Shown piece by piece: positions 34,756-43,673 of a stretch of DNA of 64,000 nt. Below the pieces are notes generated by a model. That model saw nothing but the letters and a program-made list of their open reading frames with translations, ran no database searches and was not told the origin of the DNA. Made by a program: the position numbers and the translations under genes. The stretch comes from an uncultured Bacilli bacterium. Lineage in GTDB: Bacteria; Bacillota_I; Bacilli_A; RF39; UBA660. How positions within the stretch are numbered: position 1 is the stretch's first letter; every line of letters begins with the position of its first letter. The stretch covers positions 159,560-223,559 of the forward strand of contig CAKPSB010000001.1 of NCBI GenBank assembly GCA_934183155.1, given 5' to 3'.

Positions 34756-35268
34756 ATGAATGAATATCCAAATAGTATTAGAAATAATATGATAGACACA
34801 GAACATTATAGAAATATAAATCAAGAATATGAAAACGAGTATAACTTAAGAATATATGATATTGAAATGGCCAAAAAAAAACGTGCTCAAAAACGTACTT
34901 TAGAAAAAGAAAAATCAGCAAAAATGCGTAAGTTAGTAGCCTCTGTTCTTATTGCTGTAACTTTAGGTGGAGCTGTTACTGCAGGTGCGTTGCACTCAGC
35001 ATATATTGACAAAGGTTTTGAAGTTATATATCAAGACTCTAATTTACAATATAAGTTTCTAGACGGTTATACTTTAAAAATATGTGCAAATGGAATTGGA
35101 TATTTTGAAGATCAAAATGGCAATACCTATGGCAATGTAAATGGCATTGATGCCCAAAAATGGGCAAACACATATGTTGATAGTGGAATTGTAGAACTAA
35201 AAGCTCCATATCATTCTCAAACAGAAGAATATAATGAACATGAAAATAGTATAAAAGGTCTAAATTGA
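34756..35268 (+). CDS. Tandem paralogue 3: unknown single-helix membrane protein
   Basis: The predicted protein has 170 residues. ATG 34756 follows TAGGTGAT. It shares the MNEYPNSIRNNM start, but the membrane-proximal part differs (KKKRAQKRTLEKEKSAKMRK, then a helix with ALHSAY in place of ALNAWQ). The outer domain is nearly that of copy 2. It has a conserved Cys in TLKICANG. It is the copy next to intact recD2 and may represent the original locus. The function is unknown. Confidence 0.7.
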   Translation: MNEYPNSIRNNMIDTEHYRNINQEYENEYNLRIYDIEMAKKKRAQKRTLEKEKSAKMRKLVASVLIAVTLGGAVTAGALHSAYIDKGFEVIYQDSNLQYKFLDGYTLKICANGIGYFEDQNGNTYGNVNGIDAQKWANTYVDSGIVELKAPYHSQTEEYNEHENSIKGLN

Positions 35269-35280
35269 CCTTTTAATTTT
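35254..35280 (+). terminator. Terminator of paralogue copy 3
   Basis: AAAGGTC / GACCTTT hairpin, same as after copy 2. Confidence 0.8.
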
Positions 35281-35297
35281 ATAAAGAAGATATTAAA

Positions 35298-37502
35298 ATG
35301 AAAAATTATATAAAAGGAAACTTTAGAAAAAGCATTTTTTCATCGGATGCTGGATATGTTATTGGTCTTTTCAAATTAAAGGAAACAAATGATAAACTCT
35401 TACAAGAGCAAATAAATCATACAATAACATTTACTGGATATTTTCATGAATTAAATGAAGACGATACATATATCATGTATGGAGAAGTTATAGACCATCC
35501 AAAATATGGAATTCAATTTCAATCAAATAGCTATGAAAGAGTAAAACCAACAGATAAAGATACCATCGCCATATTTTTAGCAAGTGACTTATTTAAAGGA
35601 GTAGGTGAAAAGCTAGCTAAATCAATAGCTGAAACACTGGGTGATGAAACCATTGACAAAATATTAAGTGACCCAACTTGCTTATATGCAGTTCCTAAAT
35701 TAACTAAAGAAAAAGCCAATAATATCGCAAACACCGTAAAAAAATATGAAGAAAGTCATCAAAATATTGCTAAATTAATTGATATAGGTTTTTCCATGAA
35801 AGAAGCATTAAATATCTACAATGAATATAAGTCAAATACCACCAAGATAATTGAAACAAATATTTATCAAATAACCTATAATCTCCCAAACATCTCTTTC
35901 TTAAAAATAGATAAAGCCGCAAAAAACTTAAATATTGATCCAAAAAGTCAGCAAAGAGTAAAAGCCGCCGTTTTATATATAATGAAAGAATTAGTCTATC
36001 ATTATGGTGACAGTTATTTAGATGAAGACACAATTATAAGAAATACTAACCAATTTTTAAAAATTGGTTACGAAAATTATTCAGAAATATTTAAAAGCCT
36101 AGAAGAAAATGATTATATTGTTATAAATAATGATGAGTTTTATTTGAAAGAAATATGGGATGCCGAAAACAACATAACAGAAAGAATTTACCATCTGGCT
36201 TCAAAGAAGACTAAAGAAAATAAAAAACTTCCAGCTTTAATAGAAGAAATGGAAAAAATCAACAAAATTAAATATAATGAACAGCAAAAAAAAGCCATTA
36301 CTAAAGCGCTTGAAGATAATCTTTTAGTTATAACAGGCGGACCAGGAACAGGAAAAACTACCATAATAAAAGCCATTACCGAACTTTATCAGCACATCAA
36401 TAAAATAAGCGATTATAAAGTTACCGAAAAATTAGCTCTACTAGCACCAACAGGAAGAGCTAGTAAAAGAATGAGCGAATCAACAAATTTACCAGCTTCC
36501 ACAATTCATCGCTTTTTAAAATGGAATAAAGAACTAGACGAATTTATGATAAATGAAAATAATAAATCAGATGTTGAACTAGTTATTGTTGATGAAGTAA
36601 GTATGATTGATATAAACTTATTTAATAGCCTTATGAAAGGCTTAAAAAGTAACGTAAAAATGATATTAGTAGGTGATTATAATCAACTTCCAAGCGTTGG
36701 ACCAGGCAACCTACTAAAAGATTTAATTCAAAGCAAATGCATAGATACTATAAAATTAAACCACCTATATCGTCAAGGAGAAGACTCTTATATAATATCT
36801 CTAGCACATGAAATAAAAAATGGAAATTTAACCGAAAACTATTTAGAAACATATAAAGATTATACTTTTCTAAAATGTTCTGACAATCATATAAAAAACA
36901 ATCTAATGAATTTATGTCAGAAAATTATAGATAAAGGTTATGATTATAAGCACATGCAAATTTTAGCCCCAATGTATAGAGGCGAAAATGGAATAGATAT
37001 ATTAAATAAGTATTTGCAAAACGTCTTTAACCCAAAGTCAAAAGAAAAAAGAGAAATAAAATCAGGTGATGTAATCTTTAGAGAAGGAGACAAAATTCTC
37101 CAACTAGAAAACATGCCAGATGAAAATATTTATAATGGTGACATTGGAATAATAAAATATATAAAAAATAGTAGTAAAAAAAATGAATTATATATTGATT
37201 TTGATGGTAATTTAGTTAAATTTACGCCTAAAGATTTTAATAAAATAAAACATGGATATATAATCAGTATCCATAAATCACAAGGTAGTGAATTTGATAT
37301 GGTAATTATGACAATGTCTTTTGATTATAAAAGAATGCTTTATAAAAAACTAATATACACCGGAGTTACTAGAGCAAAAAGAAAATTAATTTTAATAGGG
37401 CAACCAGACGCCTTCGCTTATAGTGTTCATAATAACAATGAATATGAAAGAAAATCAAAACTATTAGAAAAAATCATGTATAAATTTAAAAAAAATAATT
37501 AA
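35298..37502 (+). CDS. recD2: RecD2-type ATP-dependent DNA helicase
   Basis: The predicted protein has 734 residues. It has the RecD2 pattern: an N-terminal OB-like domain (FTGYFHELNEDDTYIMYGEV), helix-hairpin-helix segments (FKGVGEKLAKSIAETLG), then helicase motifs: Walker A GGPGTGKTT near residue 350, Walker B VIVDEVSMID, the LVGDYNQLPSVGPGN block and the C-terminal ISIHKSQGSEFD and YTGVTRAKRKL. It is a 5'-3' helicase without RecBC, linked to repair and replication stress. Its 5' region is partly duplicated upstream at 34297-34530. The ribosome site is an AAGAAGAT type, weaker than average. Confidence 0.93.
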   Translation: MKNYIKGNFRKSIFSSDAGYVIGLFKLKETNDKLLQEQINHTITFTGYFHELNEDDTYIMYGEVIDHPKYGIQFQSNSYERVKPTDKDTIAIFLASDLFKGVGEKLAKSIAETLGDETIDKILSDPTCLYAVPKLTKEKANNIANTVKKYEESHQNIAKLIDIGFSMKEALNIYNEYKSNTTKIIETNIYQITYNLPNISFLKIDKAAKNLNIDPKSQQRVKAAVLYIMKELVYHYGDSYLDEDTIIRNTNQFLKIGYENYSEIFKSLEENDYIVINNDEFYLKEIWDAENNITERIYHLASKKTKENKKLPALIEEMEKINKIKYNEQQKKAITKALEDNLLVITGGPGTGKTTIIKAITELYQHINKISDYKVTEKLALLAPTGRASKRMSESTNLPASTIHRFLKWNKELDEFMINENNKSDVELVIVDEVSMIDINLFNSLMKGLKSNVKMILVGDYNQLPSVGPGNLLKDLIQSKCIDTIKLNHLYRQGEDSYIISLAHEIKNGNLTENYLETYKDYTFLKCSDNHIKNNLMNLCQKIIDKGYDYKHMQILAPMYRGENGIDILNKYLQNVFNPKSKEKREIKSGDVIFREGDKILQLENMPDENIYNGDIGIIKYIKNSSKKNELYIDFDGNLVKFTPKDFNKIKHGYIISIHKSQGSEFDMVIMTMSFDYKRMLYKKLIYTGVTRAKRKLILIGQPDAFAYSVHNNNEYERKSKLLEKIMYKFKKNN

Positions 37503-37553
37503 AATAAAAATGTATGCATACAAATCATCATATTCTAGCAAGTAGGTGATAAA

Positions 37554-37706
37554 GTGAACAAAGTTAAAAATGTGGCTTTAATAATGATGGGAAGTGCTGC
37601 TACTTTAGCCTATCAAAAATATAACAAACCCGTCAAAAACAAAATAGAAAAAATATTTAATAAAGCCCTTAATGAAACTGATAAAATGTTAGATGAAATG
37701 ATGTGA
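37554..37706 (+). CDS. Small conserved-looking protein, GTG start
   Basis: The predicted protein has 50 residues. GTG 37554 follows a good AGTAGGTGAT site. A short hydrophobic segment (VALIMMGSAATLAYQKY) is followed by a basic-acidic helix (KNKIEKIFNKALNETDKMLDEMM). It looks like a small membrane-associated protein of the YtxH-like kind, but no family is certain. A terminator follows directly, which supports a real gene. Confidence 0.55.
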   Translation: MNKVKNVALIMMGSAATLAYQKYNKPVKNKIEKIFNKALNETDKMLDEMM

Positions 37707-37708
37707 AA

Positions 37709-37731
37709 AAAAGCCCGTTCAAGGGCTTTTT
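37709..37731 (+). terminator. Rho-independent terminator (convergent)
   Basis: AAAAGCCC / GGGCTTTT with a GTTCAA loop, between the small gene and the convergent gene at 37730-38317. It has A and T flanks on both sides, so it can serve both strands. Confidence 0.85.
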
Positions 37732-38317
37732 ATCGTATAAATGTTTTTTGATTTTTATTTAGTTCTTTAGCGCAACTTCTACTTTCTTCATAAACTTTAT
37801 TAAACTCATCAATTTCTGCCTTAAAATGAGACATGTAATCATCTATAACATCCTCACTATTAAACCCAAAAAATAATCCAGAAAATTGCTTTTTCCATTC
37901 AACCGCATTTTTATCTTCAGCATAAATATTTCGATTAAGAGCATCTTCCCAATTATTTGTTGTTAAAAAATTTTCATTTTTATAGGCCTTGCACATAATT
38001 CTGTGTTCATCGTTTTCAAGATAATTGATAAAAATCAATTTTTCAATATTTGGTGTAACAACAGGACAACCATTAGATACAAATTTCCAAGTTGGTTTAA
38101 TTGAAATTTGTATAATTCTATCATCAACAAATTCACTTTCATTACAAGAATCAATTTCAATTGGAATAGCTGGAAGACCATCAATTTCAAGAGGAAGCCA
38201 TTTATAACTACCATTAATTCTTTGAAGTCTAATAAAATCTTTAGTATCAATTAAAGCATATCTTTTAATCCCATCATTTATTAATTTAAAAGATTTATAA
38301 AAATCATCTACAGTCAT
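37730..38317 (-). CDS. Unknown soluble protein
   Basis: The predicted protein has 195 residues. The start has an AGAAAGGAAAT site on the minus strand. No membrane helix is visible. It is rich in aromatic residues (YKWLPLEIDGLPAIPIEID, FSGLFFGF) and charged, and may be an alpha/beta domain followed by a helical tail. I cannot name a family; size and isolation would fit an immunity or accessory protein, but this is a guess. It converges on the small gene at 37554-37706 and shares its terminator. Confidence 0.55.
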   Translation of the reverse strand: MTVDDFYKSFKLINDGIKRYALIDTKDFIRLQRINGSYKWLPLEIDGLPAIPIEIDSCNESEFVDDRIIQISIKPTWKFVSNGCPVVTPNIEKLIFINYLENDEHRIMCKAYKNENFLTTNNWEDALNRNIYAEDKNAVEWKKQFSGLFFGFNSEDVIDDYMSHFKAEIDEFNKVYEESRSCAKELNKNQKTFIR

Positions 38318-38424
38318 ATTTATTTCCTTTCTAAAATAAATGCTTAAAACATCAGGTATTATAGCTTAACAAAATAAATATGTCAAACAAATTTAAAAAA
38401 ATATAAAATAAATTTATATAAATT

Positions 38425-38433
38425 TGATATAAT
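38425..38433 (+). promoter_or_regulatory. Extended -10 promoter of fhs (TGATATAAT)
   Basis: TG at 38425-38426 and TATAAT at 38428-38433, 16 bp before the ATG at 38449. Confidence 0.6.
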
Positions 38434-38448
38434 TATATTGGTGATATT

Positions 38449-40059
38449 ATGACTGATATTGAAATAGCTAAAAAAGCAAAAATAAAATCAATAATTGAAA
38501 TAGCCCATATGCTAGGACTAAATGATACAGATGTTGAAATGTATGGCAAATATAAAGCAAAAATAAATGTAAAAAGCAAAGAAAGAAAAGGTAAATTAAT
38601 ACTTGTAACATCTACAAATCCAACCCCATTTGGCGAAGGTAAAACAACTGTAACTATAGGAATTCACGATGCCATGCGAAAACTAGGAAAAAATAGTATA
38701 GCGGCTTTAAGAGAACCATCTCTTGGCCCTGTTTTTGGCATAAAAGGTGGAGCCACTGGTGGAGGCTACTCCCAAGTAATTCCAATGGAAGATATAAATC
38801 TACACTTTACTGGTGATATTCACGCCATAACATCAGCTAATAATTTACTCGCAGCTGCAATTGATAATCATATATTTCAAGGAAATAGCCTAAATATTGA
38901 TAAAAATAAAATAGTATTTCAAAGGTGTTTAGATATAAATGATAGAGCCTTAAGAACAGTAACCGTAGGTGAAGAGTTATCAAAAAACGTCTCACACAAA
39001 AATCATTTTTGTATAAGTGTTGCTAGTGAAATAATGGCCATTCTTTGTTTATCAAAAGATTTAGAAGAATTAAAAAATAAAATAGCAAATATTTTAGTAG
39101 CGTATGATATAGCTGATAATCCCATATATGCTAAAGATTTAAAAATAGAAAATGCTTTAACCATATTATTAAAGGATGCTATTAAACCTAACTTAGTTCA
39201 AACACTTGAAAATAATCCAGTAATAATTCATGGTGGACCTTTTGCTAACATTGCCCATGGCTGCAACTCATTAATAGCAACAAACCTTGCCCTAAGTATA
39301 TCAGATTATGTTATAACCGAAGCTGGATTTGGCTCTGACCTAGGAGCAGAAAAATTTTTTGATATAAAGTGTAGAAAAGGAAAACTAACTCCCAATGTTG
39401 TAGTTATAAATACGACAATTAGAAGTTTAAAATATAACGGCAATGGAAATTTAAAAGAAGGCCTTTCTAACTTAAATGCCCATATTATTAATATGAGAAA
39501 GTATTTAAATAATATTATAGTTTGCCTTAATAAATTTACCCAAGACACAGAAGAAGAAATAGATATTATTAGAAAATATTGTAGTAATTTAAATGTTGAA
39601 TTTGATGTATGCTCATCCTTTGAAAATGGTAGTAGTGGAGCCATAGATCTTGCCAAAAAAATAATAAATATATCAGAAAAGCCATCCGACTTCAAACTTT
39701 TATATAATGAAACAGAAAAAATAAAAACCAAAATAAACATTGTTTCAAAAGAAATATATCATGCATCTAAAGTTAAATATGAACAGCAAGCATTAAAAAA
39801 TATAGAAAAAATAGAAAAATTAAAATTAGATAAAATGCCAATTTGCATAGCAAAAACACAATATTCAATAAGTGATGATCCCAAAAAACTAGGATTTCCA
39901 AAAAACTATGAATTAAACGTTAAAGATGTTAAAGTAAATACAGGAGCTGGATTTATAACTGTCTATATGGGAAATATTATGACAATGCCAGGACTTTCAA
40001 AACATCCAGCTTATGAAAACATGCATATAAATGAAGAAAACATAGAAGGATTATTTTAA
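38449..40059 (+). CDS. fhs: Formate-tetrahydrofolate ligase
   Basis: The predicted protein has 536 residues, about 20 shorter than usual. Conserved blocks are clear: TPFGEGKTTVTIG (P-loop), LREPSLGPVFGIKGGATGGGYSQV, INLHFTGDIHAIT, AGFGSDLGAEKFFDIKCR and the C-terminal AKTQYSISDDP and NTGAGFITVYMGNIMTMPGL. It makes 10-formyl-THF from formate, ATP and THF for one-carbon metabolism. It stands alone with its own promoter and terminator. The assignment is firm. Confidence 0.96.
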   Translation: MTDIEIAKKAKIKSIIEIAHMLGLNDTDVEMYGKYKAKINVKSKERKGKLILVTSTNPTPFGEGKTTVTIGIHDAMRKLGKNSIAALREPSLGPVFGIKGGATGGGYSQVIPMEDINLHFTGDIHAITSANNLLAAAIDNHIFQGNSLNIDKNKIVFQRCLDINDRALRTVTVGEELSKNVSHKNHFCISVASEIMAILCLSKDLEELKNKIANILVAYDIADNPIYAKDLKIENALTILLKDAIKPNLVQTLENNPVIIHGGPFANIAHGCNSLIATNLALSISDYVITEAGFGSDLGAEKFFDIKCRKGKLTPNVVVINTTIRSLKYNGNGNLKEGLSNLNAHIINMRKYLNNIIVCLNKFTQDTEEEIDIIRKYCSNLNVEFDVCSSFENGSSGAIDLAKKIINISEKPSDFKLLYNETEKIKTKINIVSKEIYHASKVKYEQQALKNIEKIEKLKLDKMPICIAKTQYSISDDPKKLGFPKNYELNVKDVKVNTGAGFITVYMGNIMTMPGLSKHPAYENMHINEENIEGLF

Positions 40060-40076
40060 AAATATCCTTTAACCTA

Positions 40077-40110
40077 AAAACTAGTTCTATCAAATGAACT
40101 AGTTTTATTA
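40077..40110 (+). terminator. Rho-independent terminator after fhs
   Basis: AAAACTAGTTC / GAACTAGTTTT with an 8-nt loop. Confidence 0.8.
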
Positions 40111-40143
40111 AATAAAAAAATTTAATAGTAATTATTATTTTCT

Positions 40144-40180
40144 AATAAAAAGGATTTGACTATTAGAATAATCAAATCCT
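40144..40180 (-). terminator. Rho-independent terminator after tRNA-Met (minus strand)
   Basis: Inverted repeat AGGATTTGA / TCAAATCCT, followed on the minus strand by TTTTTAT. It lies 13 bp beyond the tRNA 3' end. Confidence 0.75.
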
Positions 40181-40192
40181 GTATATTTTTAT

Positions 40193-40269
40193 TGGTAGCG
40201 AGAGGGGGATTCGAACCCTCGACCCTACGGGTATGAACCGTATGCTCTAGCCAACTGAGCTATCTCGCC
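40193..40269 (-). tRNA. tRNA-Met (anticodon CAU, elongator type)
   Basis: On the minus strand the 77-nt cloverleaf has the acceptor arm GGCGAGA / TCTCGCT with a G-U first pair, D-arm GCTC...GAGC, anticodon stem TACGG / CCGTA with loop TTCATAC (anticodon CAT), and a T-loop TTCGAAT. CCA is encoded. The G1-U72 pair, A73 and the anticodon stem match elongator tRNA-Met of Bacillus, not initiator or lysidine tRNA-Ile2. Confidence 0.93.
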
Positions 40270-40417
40270 AAACAACAAAACAATTATAACAAAATAATTG
40301 TATTCTTTCAATACATTTTAGAAAATTTTATAAAAAAACAATTCAACAAAAGTGTCAATAAATATAGTAATTTGGTACATATTTAACTAAATATGGTATA
40401 CTTATTACAAGGGCATT

Positions 40418-40441
40418 ATAAAAAGCAAGATCATCTTGCTT
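40418..40441 (-). terminator. Rho-independent terminator after spoVS
   Basis: On the minus strand AAGCAAGA / TCTTGCTT and then TTTTAT; it covers the last spoVS codons. Confidence 0.75.
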
Positions 40442-40691
40442 CAACAATTAATTTTATAGCTGTTCTTTCTTCACCATCAATTACAATATCAGTAAATGCT
40501 GGAATACAGATTAAGTTTTTACCACTTGGAGCGACAAATCCTCTTGCAATAGCAATAGCTTTAATAGCTTGATTTAAAGCACCAGCCCCAATAGCTTGAA
40601 TTTCAACAGTTCCTTTCTCGCGAAAAACATTAGCTAAAGCTCCAGCAACTGAGTTAGGATTAGATTTAGCTCTTACTTTAAGTGTTTCCAT
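40431..40691 (-). CDS. spoVS: Stage V sporulation protein S
   Basis: The predicted protein has 86 residues, the standard length. The whole sequence matches the highly conserved SpoVS/Alba-like family: METLKVRAKSNPNSVAGALA at the start, EIQAIGAGALNQAIKAIAIA in the middle and FTDIVIDGEERTAIKL near the end. In Bacillus it affects septation and coat formation. AAGGAGG precedes the ATG. It occurs also in non-sporulating bacteria, so alone it does not prove sporulation. Confidence 0.95.
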   Translation of the reverse strand: METLKVRAKSNPNSVAGALANVFREKGTVEIQAIGAGALNQAIKAIAIARGFVAPSGKNLICIPAFTDIVIDGEERTAIKLIVEAR

Positions 40692-40759
40692 GTTTATTTC
40701 CTCCTTACATTAAAATATATGAAGGAAGAAATAAAAAATGAATAAAAGGGGGAAATTAT

Positions 40760-41437
40760 ATGAAAGAAAATTTTGAAAACGAAAAAGAAAAATCATTATA
40801 TTTTCATGATATGGCACAAGGATCTAGAACATTAGAACTTTTGCTTCACACTTGTTTTAACAATGGAATAATTCCAATTCTTGCCAAAAATGGTCAAGAC
40901 AAGAAAATGGCTTATGTTATTTTAAAAGTTGATTACAATCACTTAAATACCATAGGAAAATTAATAGATATAACCTTGGAAATACCAGAAAGTGAATTCA
41001 ACATAAAGTCACACGGAAAAGATATATATGCTGAAATATCATGTTTATCACAAGATGATGATCAACTTTTTACCAGCATTAAAGAAATTGTTGAAGAAGC
41101 AACCATTAATAAAAACACCCATAATTTAACATTGATGAACACAATATATAATATTTCAAAAATAATCTATAATATAATAGATGCCGAATTCATTTTTGCA
41201 ACTAATGAAACGTTATATCGCCAAGGAAAATGTGGCGTTTCAATTTATAAAGAAAAACAATTAAACAAAATAAACTCAAAAAAGGAAGATAATATTGATG
41301 ATGTTATAAAAAATTTAAAAGAACAAGCAACAATCAATCTTCCAACAATTTTCTTCTGCTCATTTGAACAATTAAGAACGTTTTACTTCGAATTAGATGA
41401 AGTTATATATGGAAAGGAAGATGAAAACGATGGATAG
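40760..41437 (+). CDS. Unknown soluble protein upstream of sufU
   Basis: The predicted protein has 225 residues with an AAAAGGGGG site before the ATG. It has no membrane helix. The sequence is a mix of alpha and beta with AEISCLSQDDD in the first half and a conserved-looking FFCSFEQLRTFYFELDEV near the end. I recognise no family. It overlaps sufU by 8 bp, so it is co-translated with an iron-sulfur scaffold and may serve the same pathway. That link is inferred from position alone. Confidence 0.55.
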   Translation: MKENFENEKEKSLYFHDMAQGSRTLELLLHTCFNNGIIPILAKNGQDKKMAYVILKVDYNHLNTIGKLIDITLEIPESEFNIKSHGKDIYAEISCLSQDDDQLFTSIKEIVEEATINKNTHNLTLMNTIYNISKIIYNIIDAEFIFATNETLYRQGKCGVSIYKEKQLNKINSKKEDNIDDVIKNLKEQATINLPTIFFCSFEQLRTFYFELDEVIYGKEDENDG

Positions 41438-41864
41438 TAATTTAAAAAGAAGTATTATTCTAGAAAACTATCAAAACCCACAAAATAAAGGACTAATAGA
41501 AAATGATAGTTACAAAAAAGTCAACATGAATAATGAAAGCTGTATTGACGAATTAAATATTCAAGTAAAAATTGAAAATAGTATTATAAAGGACATAAAA
41601 TTTGATGGAGAAGCATGTGCAATATGTATAAGTTCAGCCTCTATCATGACCGAAGTTTTAATAGGAAAAACAACAGAACAAGCAAAATATATTCTACAAA
41701 ATTTTCTTAACATGATTGATGAAAAGCCATATGATGCCAAAGTACTAGAAGAAGCTATAGTTTATGATGACGTACATAAAAATCCAAACAGAAAAAAATG
41801 TGCCTTACTTTCTTGGTGGGGAATAGAAAAAATTTTAAACGAAATAAAAGCAAGTGAAAAATAA
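41430..41864 (+). CDS. sufU: Iron-sulfur cluster scaffold / sulfur carrier SufU
   Basis: The predicted protein has 144 residues. ATG 41430 is chosen because AAAGGAAG lies before it and the start MDSNLKRSIILENYQNPQNKG fits the family. The three conserved cysteines are Cys38 (NESCIDE, with Asp40), Cys63 (GEACAICISS) and Cys124 (RKKCALLSWWG). In Firmicutes SufU takes sulfur from the cysteine desulfurase SufS by a zinc-linked mechanism. sufB follows 48 bp downstream; sufC, sufD and sufS are not in the window. Confidence 0.93.
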   Translation: MDSNLKRSIILENYQNPQNKGLIENDSYKKVNMNNESCIDELNIQVKIENSIIKDIKFDGEACAICISSASIMTEVLIGKTTEQAKYILQNFLNMIDEKPYDAKVLEEAIVYDDVHKNPNRKKCALLSWWGIEKILNEIKASEK

Positions 41865-41866
41865 CC

Positions 41867-41894
41867 TTGCGTTTTGCCAAATATCTAGTATAAT
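41867..41894 (+). promoter_or_regulatory. Promoter of sufB
   Basis: TTGCGT (41867-41872), 16 bp, TATAAT (41889-41894), 18 bp before the sufB ATG. sufB can thus be made without sufU. Confidence 0.55.
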
Positions 41895-41911
41895 GAGGTT
41901 GGTGAAAAACA

Positions 41912-43225
41912 ATGACAAAACAATTGGGATTAGATGAAAATAAAATAATAGAAATATCTAAAACAAAAAAAGAACCAAAGTGGATGACTGATTTTCGTTT
42001 AAAATCATATGAAGCCTTTAAAAAAATTCCAAATCCAAATTTTGGACCAGAGATAAATTTAGACTTTGATTTGATAAACTATTATGAAAAAGTAACCGAT
42101 AAAGTTGAAAATAATTGGAATAAAGTTTCTTGCCCAATTAAAAATACATTTGAACAAGTTGGTCTTATAGAAGCCGAAAACAAATATCTAGACGGTATAG
42201 GCGCTCAATATGAAAGTGAAGTAGTTTATCACAGTATGATCAAAGAGCTTGAAGATAAAGGCGTTATTTTTTGTAGTACCGATGATGCCTTAAAAAAACA
42301 TCCAGACATTTTTAAAAAATACTTTAATAACTTAGTTAAATATGATGAAAATAAATATACAGCGTTAAATGGCGCTGTTTGGAGTGGAGGCACATTTATA
42401 TATGTACCAAAAGGAGTAACTATAGATAGACCACTTCAAAGTTACTTTAGAATAAACACTAAAAATATGGGACAATTTGAAAGAACATTAATAATTGTTG
42501 ATGATGATAGCCATATTCACTACATGGAAGGATGTACAGCCGTTTATCATTCAACAAACTCACTTCATGCTGCTGTTGTTGAAATATATGTCGGCAAAAA
42601 TGCTAGTTGTCGTTATACAACAATTCAAAATTGGGCAAATAACATATATAATTTGGTAACAAAAAGAGCCATAGTAGATCAAAATGGAACCATGGAATGG
42701 ATCGATGGTAATATCGGTTCAAAAATAAACATGAAATATCCATCATGTATTTTAAAAGGTGAAGGAGCCAACGGTAACTGTATCTCAGTAGCTGTAGCCA
42801 GTAAAAACCAATTTCAAGATGCTGGTGCCAAAATGATTCATCTTGCACCAAATACCACCAGCAGAATAATTAGTAAATCAATCGCCGCTTCTGGTGGTAT
42901 AAGTAACTATCGAGGAACCGTTAAAATAAATAAAAATGCGATAAATTCAAAAAGCATTGTAAAATGTGATACAATAATATTAGATGATGATTCCAAAAGT
43001 GACACTATTCCAAAAAATATTGTTGAAAACACATCATCATACCTTGAACATGAAGCTACTGTGTCAAAATTAGATGAAGAAAAATTATTTTATCTAATGA
43101 GTAGAGGATTAGATGAAGAAAAAGCCAAAGAACTTTTAATTATCGGTTTTATCGACGAATTTAGAGAAAATTTACCAATGGAATATGCAGTAGAGTTAAA
43201 CAAATTGCTTAAAAATTATTTTTAA
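41912..43225 (+). CDS. sufB: Fe-S cluster assembly protein SufB
   Basis: The predicted protein has 437 residues (usual about 465). It shows the SufB beta-helix core: SYFRINTKNMGQFERTLIIV, HYMEGCTA, WANNIYNLVTKRAIV, SCILKGEGANG, KMIHLAPNTTSRIISKSIAA and the C-terminal YLEHEATVSKL and LIIGFI. SufB with SufC and SufD forms the scaffold on which clusters are built. The adjacent sufU supports the pathway. Its usual partners SufC and SufD lie elsewhere. Confidence 0.94.
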   Translation: MTKQLGLDENKIIEISKTKKEPKWMTDFRLKSYEAFKKIPNPNFGPEINLDFDLINYYEKVTDKVENNWNKVSCPIKNTFEQVGLIEAENKYLDGIGAQYESEVVYHSMIKELEDKGVIFCSTDDALKKHPDIFKKYFNNLVKYDENKYTALNGAVWSGGTFIYVPKGVTIDRPLQSYFRINTKNMGQFERTLIIVDDDSHIHYMEGCTAVYHSTNSLHAAVVEIYVGKNASCRYTTIQNWANNIYNLVTKRAIVDQNGTMEWIDGNIGSKINMKYPSCILKGEGANGNCISVAVASKNQFQDAGAKMIHLAPNTTSRIISKSIAASGGISNYRGTVKINKNAINSKSIVKCDTIILDDDSKSDTIPKNIVENTSSYLEHEATVSKLDEEKLFYLMSRGLDEEKAKELLIIGFIDEFRENLPMEYAVELNKLLKNYF

Positions 43226-43237
43226 AGGAGGGGTATC

Positions 43238-43561
43238 ATGAAAAAAAACATAAAAATACTTTTTGTCTTACTGTTAATAATAATTGTTGGTGTTATAGTA
43301 TATTTCGCTTTAGATACCAATAAAACTAACAAAGAATTATCAGAAAAAATGAAACAAGCAAGTAGTGAATATTTTGAAAATTATATTAGTGCTACAGATA
43401 GTATAAACACCTATACTATAACGCTAGAAGAATTAAAAACAAAAGGTGAGTATAATTTAAAAGGTTTAGAAAAATGCAACGATAAATTAACAAAAGCTCA
43501 TATAACCATCAATTTTAAAACCGGAAAACCAAAAAAAATAGAAACAGAATTAAAATGCTAA
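43238..43561 (+). CDS. Unknown small membrane-anchored protein
   Basis: The predicted protein has 107 residues with AAAGGAGG before the ATG. One N-terminal helix (about 5-25) is followed by a polar helix and a small domain with two cysteines (KCNDK, ELKC end) that may bond outside the cell. No pilin signal is present. It follows sufB by 12 bp and ends in a terminator, so it belongs to the sufB transcript. The function is unknown. Confidence 0.6.
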   Translation: MKKNIKILFVLLLIIIVGVIVYFALDTNKTNKELSEKMKQASSEYFENYISATDSINTYTITLEELKTKGEYNLKGLEKCNDKLTKAHITINFKTGKPKKIETELKC

Positions 43562-43579
43562 AAATAGCATTTTTTATTT
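43553..43579 (+). terminator. Rho-independent terminator after sufB transcript
   Basis: AAATGCTA / TAGCATTT with an AAAA loop and T-rich tail, overlapping the stop codon. Confidence 0.8.
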
Positions 43580-43673
43580 TTAATCAAAGCAAACTAGCTC
43601 AAAATTATAATTTTAATAGTTCAAATTATAAAATTGAGAACATAAAGCAAGCCAAATTAATAAATTTGAAGCT

